A stretch of DNA of 64,000 nucleotides from Lachnospiraceae bacterium (GCA_022845895.1 AP025573.1:484001-548000); one strand, 5' to 3'. Shown: positions 53,690 to 63,304, counted from the stretch's first letter. Made by a program: numbers and translations. The notes: generated from the letters alone by a model not told the origin.

Positions 53690-54445
53690 ATGAATATGGA
53701 AAATGCTGTATTGATTGTTGAGAGACCACATAAGAAGGTGTATAAATGTGAAAAGGACATTGTCAAAGTCTTTCATCCGGGGCATCCGAAGGCAGACGTG
53801 TTCAACGAGGCGCTGAATACTGCAAGGGTGGAGGCTGCGGGTCTTGATATACCGAAGGTTAAGGAAGTGACGGAGATTGACGGCAGGTGGTCTCTTGTCA
53901 TCGAATATAAAGATGGCAAGACGCTGGAAGAGATGATGGCTGTCGATGCAGATAATATGGAGAAGTATATGGAAGATTTTGTGGACCTCCAGCTCCAGAT
54001 GCACGGCAGGAAGTCCCCCCTGCTCAACAAGCTTCATGATAAGCTGGCCCGGCAGATTAACGGATTGAAGGAACTGGACGCCACGACGAGGTATGATCTG
54101 CTGACGAGGCTTGACAGCATGCCGAAGCATGATAAAGTCTGCCATGGGGACTTCAACCCGAGCAACGTGATTGTAGGAAAGAACGGTAAGATGACAATCG
54201 TCGACTGGGCACATGCCACGCAGGGCAATGCCAGTGCGGACGCAGCCATGACGTATCTGCTGTTCGCGTTGAAGAACAAGGAGACAGCGGACCTGTATCT
54301 GAAGATATTCTGTAAGAAATCTGACACTGCAAGGCAGTATGTACAGCAATGGCTTCCAATCGTGGCAGCAGCTCAGCTTACGAAGGATAACGAACTGGAA
54401 AAGGAATTCCTCATGAAATGGATAGATGTAATGGACTATCAATAA
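53690..54445 (+). CDS. Aminoglycoside/choline kinase-like phosphotransferase
   Basis: 251 aa. The kinase-like catalytic loop CHGDFNPSNVIV and metal motif IVDWAHATQG are those of the APH/choline kinase fold. Substrate is unknown; many chromosomal relatives act on small metabolites rather than antibiotics. AAAGGAGG precedes ATG 53690. The region 53501-53689 upstream has no gene. Confidence 0.85.
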   Translation: MNMENAVLIVERPHKKVYKCEKDIVKVFHPGHPKADVFNEALNTARVEAAGLDIPKVKEVTEIDGRWSLVIEYKDGKTLEEMMAVDADNMEKYMEDFVDLQLQMHGRKSPLLNKLHDKLARQINGLKELDATTRYDLLTRLDSMPKHDKVCHGDFNPSNVIVGKNGKMTIVDWAHATQGNASADAAMTYLLFALKNKETADLYLKIFCKKSDTARQYVQQWLPIVAAAQLTKDNELEKEFLMKWIDVMDYQ

Positions 54446-54483
54446 AAGCCGCAGCATTCCGACAGGGGTAATTAGATAACAAA

Positions 54484-54519
54484 AATCCGGAGAAGAATAC
54501 GTAAGTTCTTCTCCGGATT
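54484..54519. terminator. Bidirectional terminator between convergent genes
   Basis: AATCCGGAGAAGAA and TTCTTCTCCGGATT, 14 bp perfect with an 8-base loop. CTTTTTC follows on the plus strand and a run of A residues precedes, serving as the T-run for the minus-strand gene. Confidence 0.88.
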
Positions 54520-54554
54520 ACTTTTTCATACCGGATGTGCGGCAGACCTTGCGT

Positions 54555-55652
54555 CTACCAGAAGACGTTGCCGCCTACGTTGACGCCTGAAGCGCCTGTC
54601 CATGCAGCGTTGAACGAATAGCAGTTAAGAACTGCAGAATGCCTCGCTCCGCCAAGCGCCGCCTGGGCGGCTGAATAGGCTGATTGTGACGGCCCTCTCG
54701 CCAGAACCCGGTTCAGGCTGCCGTCCCATGTAGGCGCGAACTGGCCTGACTGGTAGATGACTCCGCTGATAGTATTCGGATAACTCGGGCTGGCTACCCG
54801 ATTCATGATAACCGTGGCAACAGCCAGCATCCCATCGTAGCTGCCACCGGCCTCGCACTCAAGTATAGCGGCAAATAACGCTGTATCAGATACATTGGCA
54901 TCTATAGAACCTCCGTTGTTGACAGTCCCTCCATTATTGCCGTTCGTATTGTTATTATTACCATTGTCAGTCTTGCCTGGCGCTGTAGTAGGGCCGGCAA
55001 CAGAATTATCCTGGGCGGTTCTGCTTGCCGCCGCCGCGGCTTTCGCACGTTCCAGCTGTGCACTGTACTCGGATAATTCACCTGAAGTAGAAGATATCTT
55101 CGCATTTAATGCTTCCTGCTTTGCTTCCAGGTCGCTTTGCAATCCCGCTAATTCTTCTTGTTGTGTTTCTAAGGTTCCCTGTTTCTTCTCAATGTCGGCA
55201 CGGGCTGTTTGAAGTTCGTCCAACATCTGTCTGTCGTATGTACTTATATTAGTTACAAATTCTGCCTTGTTTAGAAAATCAGCCATGTTTTCGGATGAAA
55301 AAAGAATCTCAAGCAATGAGGCGCTGCCGCCTTCATACATGAACTTGATCCTGTCCTTCATGGCATCATACTGGGCATCCTCGTTAAGCTTAGCGGCGGC
55401 TACATCCAGCTTGGACTTTTCGACCGCGGCAGACAGCTCCTCTATCTTAGAGGATGTTGCATCCAGTTCGTCACATAAAGCGGACAGCTGACTGTTGAGG
55501 TCATTGAGCTCCCCCTGCAGATCAGAAGTCTTTCCTTCTAACTCGTTTGTTGAAGGTTCTGCATATACCGACGTATTAACAGAAGCAATTGTTACGGCGC
55601 AAGTAAGACACATAGCAGCACGCAATATACGTTTCTTTTTCGTACTCTTCAT
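54555..55652 (-). CDS. Secreted SleB-type cell wall hydrolase with coiled-coil N-terminus
   Basis: 365 aa from ATG 55652, seven bases after GGAAAGGA. A signal peptide (KKKRILRAAMCLTCAVTIAS to about VYA) leads into a PcsB/CwlO-like coiled coil (about residues 35-230), an Asn/Gly-rich linker, and a Hydrolase_2 (SleB) domain with FAAILECEAGGSYDGMLAVA and VIMNRVASPSYP. It is likely an autolysin or peptidoglycan-remodelling enzyme outside the membrane. Confidence 0.9.
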   Translation of the reverse strand: MKSTKKKRILRAAMCLTCAVTIASVNTSVYAEPSTNELEGKTSDLQGELNDLNSQLSALCDELDATSSKIEELSAAVEKSKLDVAAAKLNEDAQYDAMKDRIKFMYEGGSASLLEILFSSENMADFLNKAEFVTNISTYDRQMLDELQTARADIEKKQGTLETQQEELAGLQSDLEAKQEALNAKISSTSGELSEYSAQLERAKAAAAASRTAQDNSVAGPTTAPGKTDNGNNNNTNGNNGGTVNNGGSIDANVSDTALFAAILECEAGGSYDGMLAVATVIMNRVASPSYPNTISGVIYQSGQFAPTWDGSLNRVLARGPSQSAYSAAQAALGGARHSAVLNCYSFNAAWTGASGVNVGGNVFW

Positions 55653-55767
55653 ATACATTTCCTTTCCCTTTTTAGCGAGTGCTTTTCTATTATACAACAA
55701 ATTGCTTTATAAAGCAAATTTTGTTAAAATAGTACATAGAATGTATGGACGTGGAGGAAAGGACCTT

Positions 55768-56355
55768 ATGAGAAAATACGAGGAAGAACACTATAAGTAT
55801 GATAATATCAAAGACGCGGTGTATCCGTGGGTTAAGGAGGCGCTTACCGATAATCATGCGCTTAACGGAAAGCATATATCCGAGAAAGATGCTCCGGTCG
55901 TATCTTTTGTCGGCGAGTTGAAAATAATCTTTGTAATTAAACGCGGCGATGATACGTTCGAGGTGTTGAAGGATAATATGCTGCCGCCTGGCTGCGATAT
56001 AGAAGAATTATATCATCTGTCCTGTGAGAATCTGATAAGAGATGTGGAATTTGTAATAGGCAATACGTGGTATGGCGCCTTTGCCATCATCGCAGACGGG
56101 CATCACGAGTGCAGTTCACTCTGTTTTAAGCATATATGGCAGGTATGCGTAGATAAGCTGAAAGACGATATAGTAGTCATGGCACCGACGAAAGACATGG
56201 TCTTATTTGCGGCAGCGGGACAGGAGGAAGTGGTCAGAAAGATGGTTGACCACGGAAGACAGGCGTATGATAGTTCATCAGATAAGATCAGCCAGTCGCT
56301 GCTTCTGTTTTCTAAGGACAGAAAGGAACTGACGGTATATGATAAACGATATTAA
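55768..56355 (+). CDS. DUF1444-like (YtpQ-type) protein
   Basis: 195 aa from ATG 55768, after GGAGGAAAGGA. The conserved-looking core includes VSFVGELKIIFVIKRGDDTF and the late VVMAPTKDMVLFAAAGQEEV. This suggests the DUF1444 family, of unknown function. The last 17 bases overlap the next gene. Confidence 0.6.
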   Translation: MRKYEEEHYKYDNIKDAVYPWVKEALTDNHALNGKHISEKDAPVVSFVGELKIIFVIKRGDDTFEVLKDNMLPPGCDIEELYHLSCENLIRDVEFVIGNTWYGAFAIIADGHHECSSLCFKHIWQVCVDKLKDDIVVMAPTKDMVLFAAAGQEEVVRKMVDHGRQAYDSSSDKISQSLLLFSKDRKELTVYDKRY

Positions 56356-57166
56356 GATGGTGGCATTTGACCTGGACGGCACGCTGCTGACGACGAAAAA
56401 GGAATTCACAGAACGGGCGAAGGACGCTATAACGAGAGCTGCCGCCCGTGGTGTCGTAATGCTTCCCGCTACGGGAAGGCCGCTGACAGCTATCCCGGAA
56501 GAGATTCTGTATTTTCCGGGAATCAGGTATGCGATAACAGCCAATGGCGGAAGAGTTATGGATACTGTCCGTAATAAAGTGATATTTGAAGAACTTGTCC
56601 CTCCGGAGATTGCGCGAAAAGTATTGGATATTTACGAACATTATGATACACTACGAGAAGTATATTATGACGGAGCGGGATTTGCAGAAGAAAAGATGCT
56701 CGTACGGATTAAAGATTTCTTCGGAATATCAGCAATGGCGGACTATATTCTGTCCACAAGGACGCCGGTTGATGATATCAGAAGAAAATTTGAAACCGAA
56801 GGCAGAGCGGTAGATAAAGTACAGGCTGTATTTGCTGATCTGGCAGATAAGCAAAAAGCGCTCGATGAGCTGAAGGCAGTGGAAGGAATCGAAGTGACCG
56901 GAGCGCTTGTCAATAATATCGAAGTAAGTGTTAAGGGAGTCAATAAGGGCAACGCGCTCTTGCGGCTCGGTGAGATGCTTCATATTAAAAGGGAAGAGAT
57001 TCTGGCGCTTGGTGACGGCGCTAACGATATAGAGATGCTGAAGAAAGCAGGCTTCGGCGTTGCTATGGAGAATAGTTCTGTCGAAGTGAAAAGTGCGGCG
57101 GACTTCGTGACAGTATCAAATGATGAGTACGGCGTTGCCAGGGTAATCGAAGAGTATGTGTTGTAG
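56339..57166 (+). CDS. Cof-type HAD-IIB phosphatase
   Basis: 275 aa. Motif I VAFDLDGTLL has the nucleophile Asp, motif II is PATGRPLTA, and motif IV is LALGDGANDIEMLKKAG. These enzymes dephosphorylate sugar phosphates or cofactors; substrate unknown. It overlaps the DUF1444-like gene. Confidence 0.92.
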   Translation: MINDIKMVAFDLDGTLLTTKKEFTERAKDAITRAAARGVVMLPATGRPLTAIPEEILYFPGIRYAITANGGRVMDTVRNKVIFEELVPPEIARKVLDIYEHYDTLREVYYDGAGFAEEKMLVRIKDFFGISAMADYILSTRTPVDDIRRKFETEGRAVDKVQAVFADLADKQKALDELKAVEGIEVTGALVNNIEVSVKGVNKGNALLRLGEMLHIKREEILALGDGANDIEMLKKAGFGVAMENSSVEVKSAADFVTVSNDEYGVARVIEEYVL

Positions 57167-57252
57167 CCTTATGGCAGGATAGCTGTATAAGATGTGGCGC
57201 AGGGTGCAGAAAGCGACTGCAGATACACTGTGGATTAAGAAGGGAGAAAAGG

Positions 57253-58080
57253 ATGTTAGATATTATTAAAGTTATTATTCTGGGGATTGTAGAAGGAATC
57301 ACGGAATGGCTGCCGGTCAGCAGTACGGGGCATTTGATACTTGTAGGGGATGTGCTGAAGCCGGGCATGTCGGACGGGTTTATGGAGATGTTCAACGTGG
57401 TTATCCAGCTCGGGGCTATCATGGCGGTTGTCGTACTTTATTTTCACAAGCTGAATCCATTTTCTCCACGCAAGTCGAGGAAGCAGAAGATGCTCACATG
57501 GCAGATGTGGATTAAAGTGGTAATCGCTTCTGTTCCGGCCGGGATTATCGGCATACTGTTTAATGATATTCTTGACGAACTGTTCTATAAACCATTGCCG
57601 GTAGCGGTCATGCTCATCCTGTACGGCGTGCTGTTTATCATAATCGAGAACCGTAATGCCCACAGGAAACCGAGCATAAGCCGGATATCCGACCTCACGG
57701 TACCGATGCTGCTGTGGATAGGGTTCTTCCAGATGCTTGCGCTGATTCCGGGGACGTCCAGATCGGGCGCGACCATCGTCGGCGCGCTGATTATCGGAGT
57801 TTCAAGAGAGATTGCGGCGGAATTCACCTTCTTCCTCGCGATACCTGCGATGTTTGGGGCAAGCCTCATAAAGCTCATCAAGTTCGGCTTCCACTTTACA
57901 GGTGCGGAATTCGGCCTGCTCATGCTAGGCTGCATCGTATCATTCGGCCTGTCCATCGTGGCGATTCGTTTCCTGATGGGCTACATCAAGAAACACGACT
58001 TCAAAATATTCGGATGGTACCGGATCGTGCTGGGCGGGATAATAGTCATATCGGCTGCGGTGCAGATTTTCCTCAAATAA
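57253..58080 (+). CDS. uppP: Undecaprenyl-diphosphatase
   Basis: 275 aa with eight hydrophobic segments. The active-site regions GIVEGITEWLPVSSTGHLIL and PGTSRSGATIVGAL are complete. It recycles the lipid carrier of cell wall synthesis and contributes to bacitracin tolerance. AAGGGAG precedes the ATG. Confidence 0.97.
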   Translation: MLDIIKVIILGIVEGITEWLPVSSTGHLILVGDVLKPGMSDGFMEMFNVVIQLGAIMAVVVLYFHKLNPFSPRKSRKQKMLTWQMWIKVVIASVPAGIIGILFNDILDELFYKPLPVAVMLILYGVLFIIIENRNAHRKPSISRISDLTVPMLLWIGFFQMLALIPGTSRSGATIVGALIIGVSREIAAEFTFFLAIPAMFGASLIKLIKFGFHFTGAEFGLLMLGCIVSFGLSIVAIRFLMGYIKKHDFKIFGWYRIVLGGIIVISAAVQIFLK

Positions 58081-58084
58081 ATGG

Positions 58085-58360
58085 GAGTTTAGTGAAGTGG
58101 ACGCCGCTGGGGAGGTATGGGGCAGATGCTCCGATGCGTCCGGGAACTGCGACTATCACACAGATTCCTAAGCCTGTGGAATGTTCGCCGATGGCGGCTC
58201 TCACCCCACAAGCCAAGGAATCTGGTGAGGATTCTTAAGTCCCTCCCGCTTAGACCTGCGCATCTGTCCCATACCTCCCCCTCGGCTATCTACTTTACTG
58301 GCACGGGCGAGGGCGGCTGTGTGACACTACTGGCTGATGGAAGTGCTTTGTTTGTGTAAG
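58085..58360 (+). repeat. Diverged structured repeat, copy 1 (plus)
   Basis: It starts GAGTTTAGTGAAGTGG. A 20-bp stem, 58109-58128 with 58261-58280, pairs GGGGAGGTATGGG against CCCATACCTCCCC and further bases with one G-U. CTCCGATGCG, ATTCCTAAGCCT, CTATCTACTT and GGGCGAGGGCGG-type blocks are shared with copy 2. Small open frames inside are not convincing genes. Confidence 0.65.
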
Positions 58361-58418
58361 TATAGAGATAGAGGGCTAAGCAAGCTAAGCCCTTTGCCGA
58401 AGAGAAATCCTAATATAA

Positions 58419-58483
58419 GAAGAGCCGGAATCAGGTACGGGGATGTGTATGAGATGACATCCCCTGCCTGGTTCCGGCTCTTC
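58419..58483 (+). other. Long hairpin between the two structured repeats
   Basis: GAAGAGCCGGAA...GGGGATGT pairs with ACATCCCC...TTCCGGCTCTTC, about 25 bp with small mismatches. No T-run follows. It may end the uppP transcript or separate the two repeat copies. Confidence 0.6.
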
Positions 58484-58619
58484 TTGCAGTAATGGCGTGT
58501 ACGCCTCGCTGCAAATGCTTGACAACGAACATATTCGCCAGCCTGATTCATCTGGACTAGCAAAACTCTTATCATTCATCTGCTCTATGTGTTATTCACA
58601 TTAAGCTTGCGATGTTTTA

Positions 58620-58902
58620 TCACTCAACTGTCGCAGCCAGCGGCCATCCGCTGGCCAGTAACGTCACACATCCGCACTCGCCCTTGTTAAATGAAGTAGA
58701 TAGCGGGCGGGGAGCCGGGTGGGAGATGCGCAGGTGTAAGCGGAAGAGGCGGAGAATCCTTTCCGTAGCCCTTATCCTGCGGGATGTAAGCCGCTGTCGG
58801 CGCGCATTCCGGAGGGGTAGGGATACGTGAAATAGTCAGAGCCTCGTACGCATCGGAGCAGATGCCACCCGGCTCCCAGTCCGCAGCCACTTCACTAAAC
58901 TC
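58620..58902 (-). repeat. Diverged structured repeat, copy 2 (minus)
   Basis: On the minus strand it begins GAGTTTAGTGAAGTGG (58887-58902) and follows copy 1 block by block. Its stem is GGGAGCCGGGTGG (58710-58722) with CCACCCGGCTCCC (58865-58877), differing from copy 1 at several pairs on both arms, so pairing is conserved while sequence is not. The rest of the 58081-59013 gap holds no other feature. Confidence 0.65.
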
Positions 58903-59013
58903 ACAATTCATTGCAGATTCTACTTGTTTTTCCCGGAAAACATGATAAAATATGTACTAGACTTGTATTTTTATGCAGAATAATTTATCAATTAGATTTG
59001 GAGGAATACTATT

Positions 59014-59793
59014 ATGAAAATCAAGAAATTAATGAGCGTACTGCTGGTTGGAGCTTGTGTCGTCTCCCTGGCCGCATGTGGTTCCAAGAAGGATGAGAAA
59101 AGTGACGATGGTGATAAGGAATCCAAAGACACGCTGGTAATGGCAACGAACGCGGAGTTCCCGCCATATGAGTTCCGCGACGGAGACAAAATCGTCGGAA
59201 TCGATGCAGAGGTCGCACAGGCTATCGCTGATAAGCTTGGAATGGAGCTGAAGATTGAAGATATGGCGTTTGACTCTATCATTCCAGCCGTTACAAGCGG
59301 AAAAGCTGACTTTGGCGCAGCCGGGCTTACCGTGACAGAGGACCGTAAAAAGAATGTCGACTTTACAGATACTTATGCAAAGGCAACCCAGGTAATCATG
59401 GTAAAGGAAGACAGCGACGTGGCAGGGCCGGACGATTTGGAAGGCAAGAAGATAGGTGTACAGCTTGGAACGACAGGCGATATGTATGCCGGCGACATCA
59501 AAGATGCAGAAGTGGAACGTTACAATAAAGGATTCGAGGCGGTCCAGGCCGTACAGCAGGGCAAGATTGACGCGGTAGTCATCGATGGCGAGCCAGCCAA
59601 AGAATTTGTAAAACAGGCGGAAGGGATTAAGATTCTGGACGAAGCGTTTACAGAGGAAGAGTATGCGCTTGCAGTAGATAAAGGAAATGACGATCTGCTC
59701 AAGAAGATCAATGACGCGCTGAATGAGCTGAAAGAAAATGGCAAGCTGGACGAAATCGTAGATAAATACATCAATGCAGATGATGCAGAATAA
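59014..59793 (+). CDS. Polar amino acid ABC transporter substrate-binding lipoprotein
   Basis: 259 aa. A lipoprotein signal peptide ends in LAAC (Cys22). The SBP family 3 signatures NAEFPPYEFRDGDKIVGIDA and FGAAGLTVTEDRKKNVDFTD are clear. It captures an amino acid outside the membrane; which one cannot be told. TTGGAGG precedes the start. Confidence 0.95.
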   Translation: MKIKKLMSVLLVGACVVSLAACGSKKDEKSDDGDKESKDTLVMATNAEFPPYEFRDGDKIVGIDAEVAQAIADKLGMELKIEDMAFDSIIPAVTSGKADFGAAGLTVTEDRKKNVDFTDTYAKATQVIMVKEDSDVAGPDDLEGKKIGVQLGTTGDMYAGDIKDAEVERYNKGFEAVQAVQQGKIDAVVIDGEPAKEFVKQAEGIKILDEAFTEEEYALAVDKGNDDLLKKINDALNELKENGKLDEIVDKYINADDAE

Positions 59794-59812
59794 AGAGATA
59801 AGGATGTAGGGT

Positions 59813-60505
59813 ATGTTACAGACATGGCAGGATAAATTCGTTGCAAATTTTATAGAAGAGAACCGCTGGAAATATCTGCTGGACGGTCTGAAGGTCACGC
59901 TTCAGATCACGTTTTTTGCTGTGCTCATCGGTATTGCGCTAGGGTTCCTTGTGGCAATCGTGCGCTCCACTTACGACAGGACAGGAAAGCTCAAGATTCT
60001 GAATCTGCTGTGCAAGCTGTACCTGACGGTTATACGTGGGACTCCTGTCGTCGTTCAGCTGCTTATCATATACTTTGTCATATTCGGAAGCACGGATGTC
60101 GACAAAGTGTTCGTGGCGGTTCTGGCGTTCGGCATCAATTCGGGAGCTTACGTGGCGGAAATATTCCGCTCTGGTATCATGTCCATCGACAACGGGCAGT
60201 TTGAAGCGGGGCGGAGCCTGGGATTCAATTACGTCCAGACGATGATACATATTATAATGCCGCAGGCATTCAAGAATGTACTGCCTGCGCTTGGAAATGA
60301 ATTTATCGTGCTCCTGAAAGAGACATCCGTATCCGGCTATATTGCCATGCAGGATTTGACGAAGGGCGGAGATATCATAAGGAGCCAGACATTTGATGCT
60401 TTTATGCCCCTCATCGGCGTCGCCCTTATCTACCTGGCCATGGTATTGATATTTACAAAGCTTGTAAATATGCTGGAAAGGAGGTTGAGGAGCAGTGACC
60501 ATTAA
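59813..60505 (+). CDS. Amino acid ABC transporter permease (HisM/GlnP type)
   Basis: 230 aa with about five membrane helices. It carries [20 protein letters not shown] and the EAA loop [20 protein letters not shown]. It lies between its binding protein and ATPase genes, overlapping the latter by 11 bases. Confidence 0.95.
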   Translation: MLQTWQDKFVANFIEENRWKYLLDGLKVTLQITFFAVLIGIALGFLVAIVRSTYDRTGKLKILNLLCKLYLTVIRGTPVVVQLLIIYFVIFGSTDVDKVFVAVLAFGINSGAYVAEIFRSGIMSIDNGQFEAGRSLGFNYVQTMIHIIMPQAFKNVLPALGNEFIVLLKETSVSGYIAMQDLTKGGDIIRSQTFDAFMPLIGVALIYLAMVLIFTKLVNMLERRLRSSDH

Positions 60506-61238
60506 CGGAGAGACATTAATCAAAGTAGAAGAACTGCATAAAATATTTGGGGAGCTGCATGCACTTGACGGAGTATCCGAAGAAATACGCAAAGGGGAAG
60601 TGGTCGTTGTCGTAGGACCGTCAGGATCCGGCAAGTCTACCTTCCTGCGTTCCCTCAACCTGCTGGAAGTGCCGTCCAGAGGACATGTATACTTTGAAGG
60701 TACCGATATTACCGGCAGGAATGTGGATATCAACAAGCACCGCCAGAAGATGGGGATGGTATTCCAGCATTTTAACCTGTTCCCCCACAAGACGATACTG
60801 CAGAATATTACGCTTGCGCCTGTCAAGCTGCTGAAGAAGAGCAAGGAAGAGGCAGAAGAGAAAGCCATGGATCTGCTCAGGCTTGTAGGGCTGGAGGAGA
60901 AAGCGAACGCGTATCCTTCGCAGCTGTCAGGAGGACAGAAGCAGAGGATTGCTATCATACGTTCTCTGGCGATGGATCCTGAAGTGATGCTTTTTGATGA
61001 ACCGACATCTGCCCTTGACCCTGAGATGGTAGGGGAAGTGCTGGAACTTATGAAGCAGCTTGCCCAGGATGGCATGACAATGGTCGTGGTGACCCATGAG
61101 ATGGGATTCGCCAAGGAAGTGGCGACCCGGGTCATCTTTATGGATGAAGGACAGATAAAGGAACAGGCAAGTCCGGCAGAGTTCTTCGGAAACCCGAAAG
61201 AACCAAGGCTTCAGGAGTTCCTATCGAAGATATTATAA
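60495..61238 (+). CDS. Amino acid ABC transporter ATP-binding protein (GlnQ type)
   Basis: 247 aa from GTG 60495. Walker [11 protein letters not shown], signature LSGGQKQR, Walker [14 protein letters not shown] and the H-loop VVVTHEM are intact. It energises the adjacent permease. Confidence 0.96.
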   Translation: MTINGETLIKVEELHKIFGELHALDGVSEEIRKGEVVVVVGPSGSGKSTFLRSLNLLEVPSRGHVYFEGTDITGRNVDINKHRQKMGMVFQHFNLFPHKTILQNITLAPVKLLKKSKEEAEEKAMDLLRLVGLEEKANAYPSQLSGGQKQRIAIIRSLAMDPEVMLFDEPTSALDPEMVGEVLELMKQLAQDGMTMVVVTHEMGFAKEVATRVIFMDEGQIKEQASPAEFFGNPKEPRLQEFLSKIL

Positions 61239-61316
61239 AATCAGATGAATAACTAAAGTAATGAAGTCAAATATACCACCTGTGAAAGAGATTTGATATG
61301 GCACTATGATAAATAT

Positions 61317-61373
61317 GGAAAACCGTAGGTATATGCAATTCACTTTTCGTGATGCATAAAATCTACGGTTTTT
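61317..61373 (+). terminator. Terminator of the ABC transporter operon
   Basis: AAACCGTAG/CTACGGTTT with an inner TATGCA/TGCATA stem, followed by TTTTT. Confidence 0.8.
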
Positions 61374-61418
61374 CACTGCTAGATTTGTAGGCCTCCAGAC
61401 GTCAAACTCTGAGGATTG

Positions 61419-61877
61419 TTATTTTTCCTCCTGTTTTTTAAACGCTATAAAATTGATTCCAAATTTTATTCCAGCAAGTAGTAAAGATGTTCCTAATCCT
61501 GTGTAAAATACAGCTATAGCTACTTCTGGCATTAAACCATAAGATCTTATAACAATTCCGAATGTTATCATCATAGCCATAATAAAGAATGACCTAATAT
61601 CAAAAAAATTCCAAAAATATTGTTTTTCATTTAAGTACTCTGTTATTCGCTTTGTATGTTTTGTTACCAGTTTGTTAAATACGAAAAACCAAAACATAAA
61701 GAATATGATACTGGTGAGTGCTATATTCATAATCGAGAAATAGCTTATATATGCAAGAAAGCCAATTTTAGAAATATTAAAACCAGCAGCCATCCAAACC
61801 AGACTTGCAATAAGTAGTAACGTTTTTCTTTTTACTTTAATATTTACACCTCCCTGTCTGTTATGAACAAAGTTCAT
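61419..61877 (-). CDS. Small AT-rich four-helix membrane protein, unknown
   Basis: 152 aa from the only canonical start, ATG 61877. Four hydrophobic segments, for example IALTSIIFFMFWFFVF and VAIAVFYTGLGTSLLLAGI. GC is far below the neighbours, suggesting transfer. The ATG lies inside a palindrome and lacks a binding site. GGGAGGTG at 61847-61854 instead points to an ATT codon at 61841 as a non-canonical start, giving 140 aa. Function unknown. Confidence 0.65.
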   Translation of the reverse strand: MNFVHNRQGGVNIKVKRKTLLLIASLVWMAAGFNISKIGFLAYISYFSIMNIALTSIIFFMFWFFVFNKLVTKHTKRITEYLNEKQYFWNFFDIRSFFIMAMMITFGIVIRSYGLMPEVAIAVFYTGLGTSLLLAGIKFGINFIAFKKQEEK

Positions 61878-61993
61878 TTTGTTGTTTAATTTTTCCCACT
61901 TTAAAACAGTCGTTTTTATTTATCTCAAGAATTTTATCTTTTTATACTACCGTACTATTTATACATCACTTCTGCAATATGAACATTGTTCAT
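61863..61993. promoter_or_regulatory. Paired operator palindromes upstream of the membrane protein gene
   Basis: ATGAACAAAGTTCAT (61863-61877) and ATGAACATTGTTCAT (61979-61993) share perfect ATGAAC/GTTCAT arms with 3-base centres, 101 bases apart. They bracket the promoter region and probably bind one repressor. No regulator gene is adjacent within the window. Confidence 0.6.
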
Positions 61994-62400
61994 GTTTAGA
62001 TGTTATATCTTTTAATCCAATTTGTCAATAGTTACTTCAGAAACTGAATATTAAGATCTCTCCATTACCTGTGTACGCTTAACTCGAGCATATATCATTT
62101 TTAAACACGATAGTAACTGTACACCAATGACAACTACTGCCTATTAACCAGTTCCAATGAGGTCGCACTGAACCGGTCCGGGGTCAATGTCAAGAAATAT
62201 AAGGTTCTGGTACTTACCTTGTGTGGCCTGCGCGCGCGGATAGCAGGCATGATTGTAACAGCAAGACTCAATTGTATCAGCGATGAAAAGCTGATGTGGA
62301 TATGGCCCCATGACGATGCCGCGATTGTCTTCCATATACTTCGGGAGATAAATTAAGAGAGTCTTTTGCCTGGATTCATAGAAAGCCTCTATAAAGACAT
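61994..62400. other. Gene-free stretch before the riboswitch
   Basis: No gene is supported. A plus-strand open frame (about 62115-62357) reads YKVLVLTLCGLRARIAGMIV and ends HILREIN without a start codon. A minus-strand frame overlaps the riboswitch and lacks a binding site. The plus-strand one could be the remnant of a lost gene. Confidence 0.35.
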
Positions 62401-62404
62401 TAGG

Positions 62405-62575
62405 ATTATCAATTAGGACGTGAAAATTATCTGTGTTATCATATAAGCAGTAACGTATATAGTGATGCTGCGGCATTGAAAAGGGAATCTGGTGTGAATC
62501 CAGGACAGCCCGCTGAGATTCTTTTTGGTGGGGAAAGGACAGCGGCTGTGCTGTCCTTTCTCTGCCGTTTTTTTG
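62405..62575 (+). promoter_or_regulatory. Cobalamin riboswitch
   Basis: The core AAGGGAATCTGGTGTGAATC followed by CAGGACAGCCCGC (62481-62513) matches the conserved B12-box region (GGGAA, GGTG, AATCC, ACAG.CCCGC). Downstream GAAAGGACAGC/GCTGTCCTTTC (62533-62560) and a T-run at 62568-62574 form the likely expression platform. The 5' limit is approximate. It would tie the corrinoid methyltransferase genes to B12 supply. Confidence 0.8.
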
Positions 62576-62643
62576 CATAGGATATTCCTTCGGCCGCTTA
62601 TGCACGTGTTCTATATTCTAATTTGCGAAACAGGAGGAACGAG

Positions 62644-63291
62644 ATGGAGACGAAAGAAGCATTGCTGAAAAAGCTGTCGGACTGTGTGTTTGACATGGAA
62701 GATGAAGAAGTGGTGGATGTAGTAAAGGAGTATATCGCGTGCGGCTATGACCCTGAGGAGGGGATGCTAAGAGGCCTTGTGGATGGGATGAAACGGGCCA
62801 GCGGGCTGTACGAAGAGGGCGAGTATTTCGTTCCGGAGCTCATCGTATGCTCTGACGCCATGTATGCAGGAATTGAGGAATTCCAGAAATATCTGCTAGA
62901 TTCTGAGCATACGAGTATCGGAAAGGTGGCCATCGGAGTGGTGGAAGGGGACACCCACGATATCGGGAAAAATCTTGTGAAGATTATGATGGAGACTGGC
63001 GGATTTGATGTCTGTGACCTCGGACGTGACGTGCCTCTCGACAAATTTGTCGACTATGTAAAAGAAAATGACGTGGACATACTGTGCATGTCCTCCCTCA
63101 TGACCACTACGATGCCGGGAATGGGGATTGTCATTGATAAGCTGAAAGAAGCCGGACTGCGCGGCAAAGTAAAGATAATGGTAGGAGGCGCCCCGGTATC
63201 CCCTGCATTTGCTAAGAAGATAGGCGCAGACGGCTACACCGGCAGCGCCATAGAAGCGGCAGAATATGCAAAAAGCCTGGTTGATGCATAA
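62644..63291 (+). CDS. Corrinoid (B12-binding) methyltransferase protein, MtaC/MtbC type
   Basis: 215 aa from ATG 62644 with CAGGAGG upstream. An N-terminal helical cap (EYIACGYDPEEGMLRGLVDG) precedes the B12 domain with the cobalt-ligand motif GDTHDIGKNLV (DxHxxG) and MVGGAPVSPAFAKKIGADGY. It shuttles a methyl group on cobalamin between partner enzymes. The next gene is a matching UroD-type methyltransferase. The donor substrate is unknown. Confidence 0.93.
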   Translation: METKEALLKKLSDCVFDMEDEEVVDVVKEYIACGYDPEEGMLRGLVDGMKRASGLYEEGEYFVPELIVCSDAMYAGIEEFQKYLLDSEHTSIGKVAIGVVEGDTHDIGKNLVKIMMETGGFDVCDLGRDVPLDKFVDYVKENDVDILCMSSLMTTTMPGMGIVIDKLKEAGLRGKVKIMVGGAPVSPAFAKKIGADGYTGSAIEAAEYAKSLVDA

Positions 63292-63304
63292 GGGGGGAGC
63301 AGCC

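Noticed and set aside
58117-58359. Small plus-strand frame in the first structured repeat
   Set aside because: No ribosome site, and the conserved feature is base pairing; the matching frame in copy 2 is interrupted.
59939-61135. 398-codon minus-strand frame
   Set aside because: It is antisense to the ABC permease and ATPase genes, whose motifs are clear; no binding site.
62144-62605. 153-codon frame on the minus strand
   Set aside because: It runs antisense through the conserved cobalamin riboswitch core and has no ribosome binding site at its starts.
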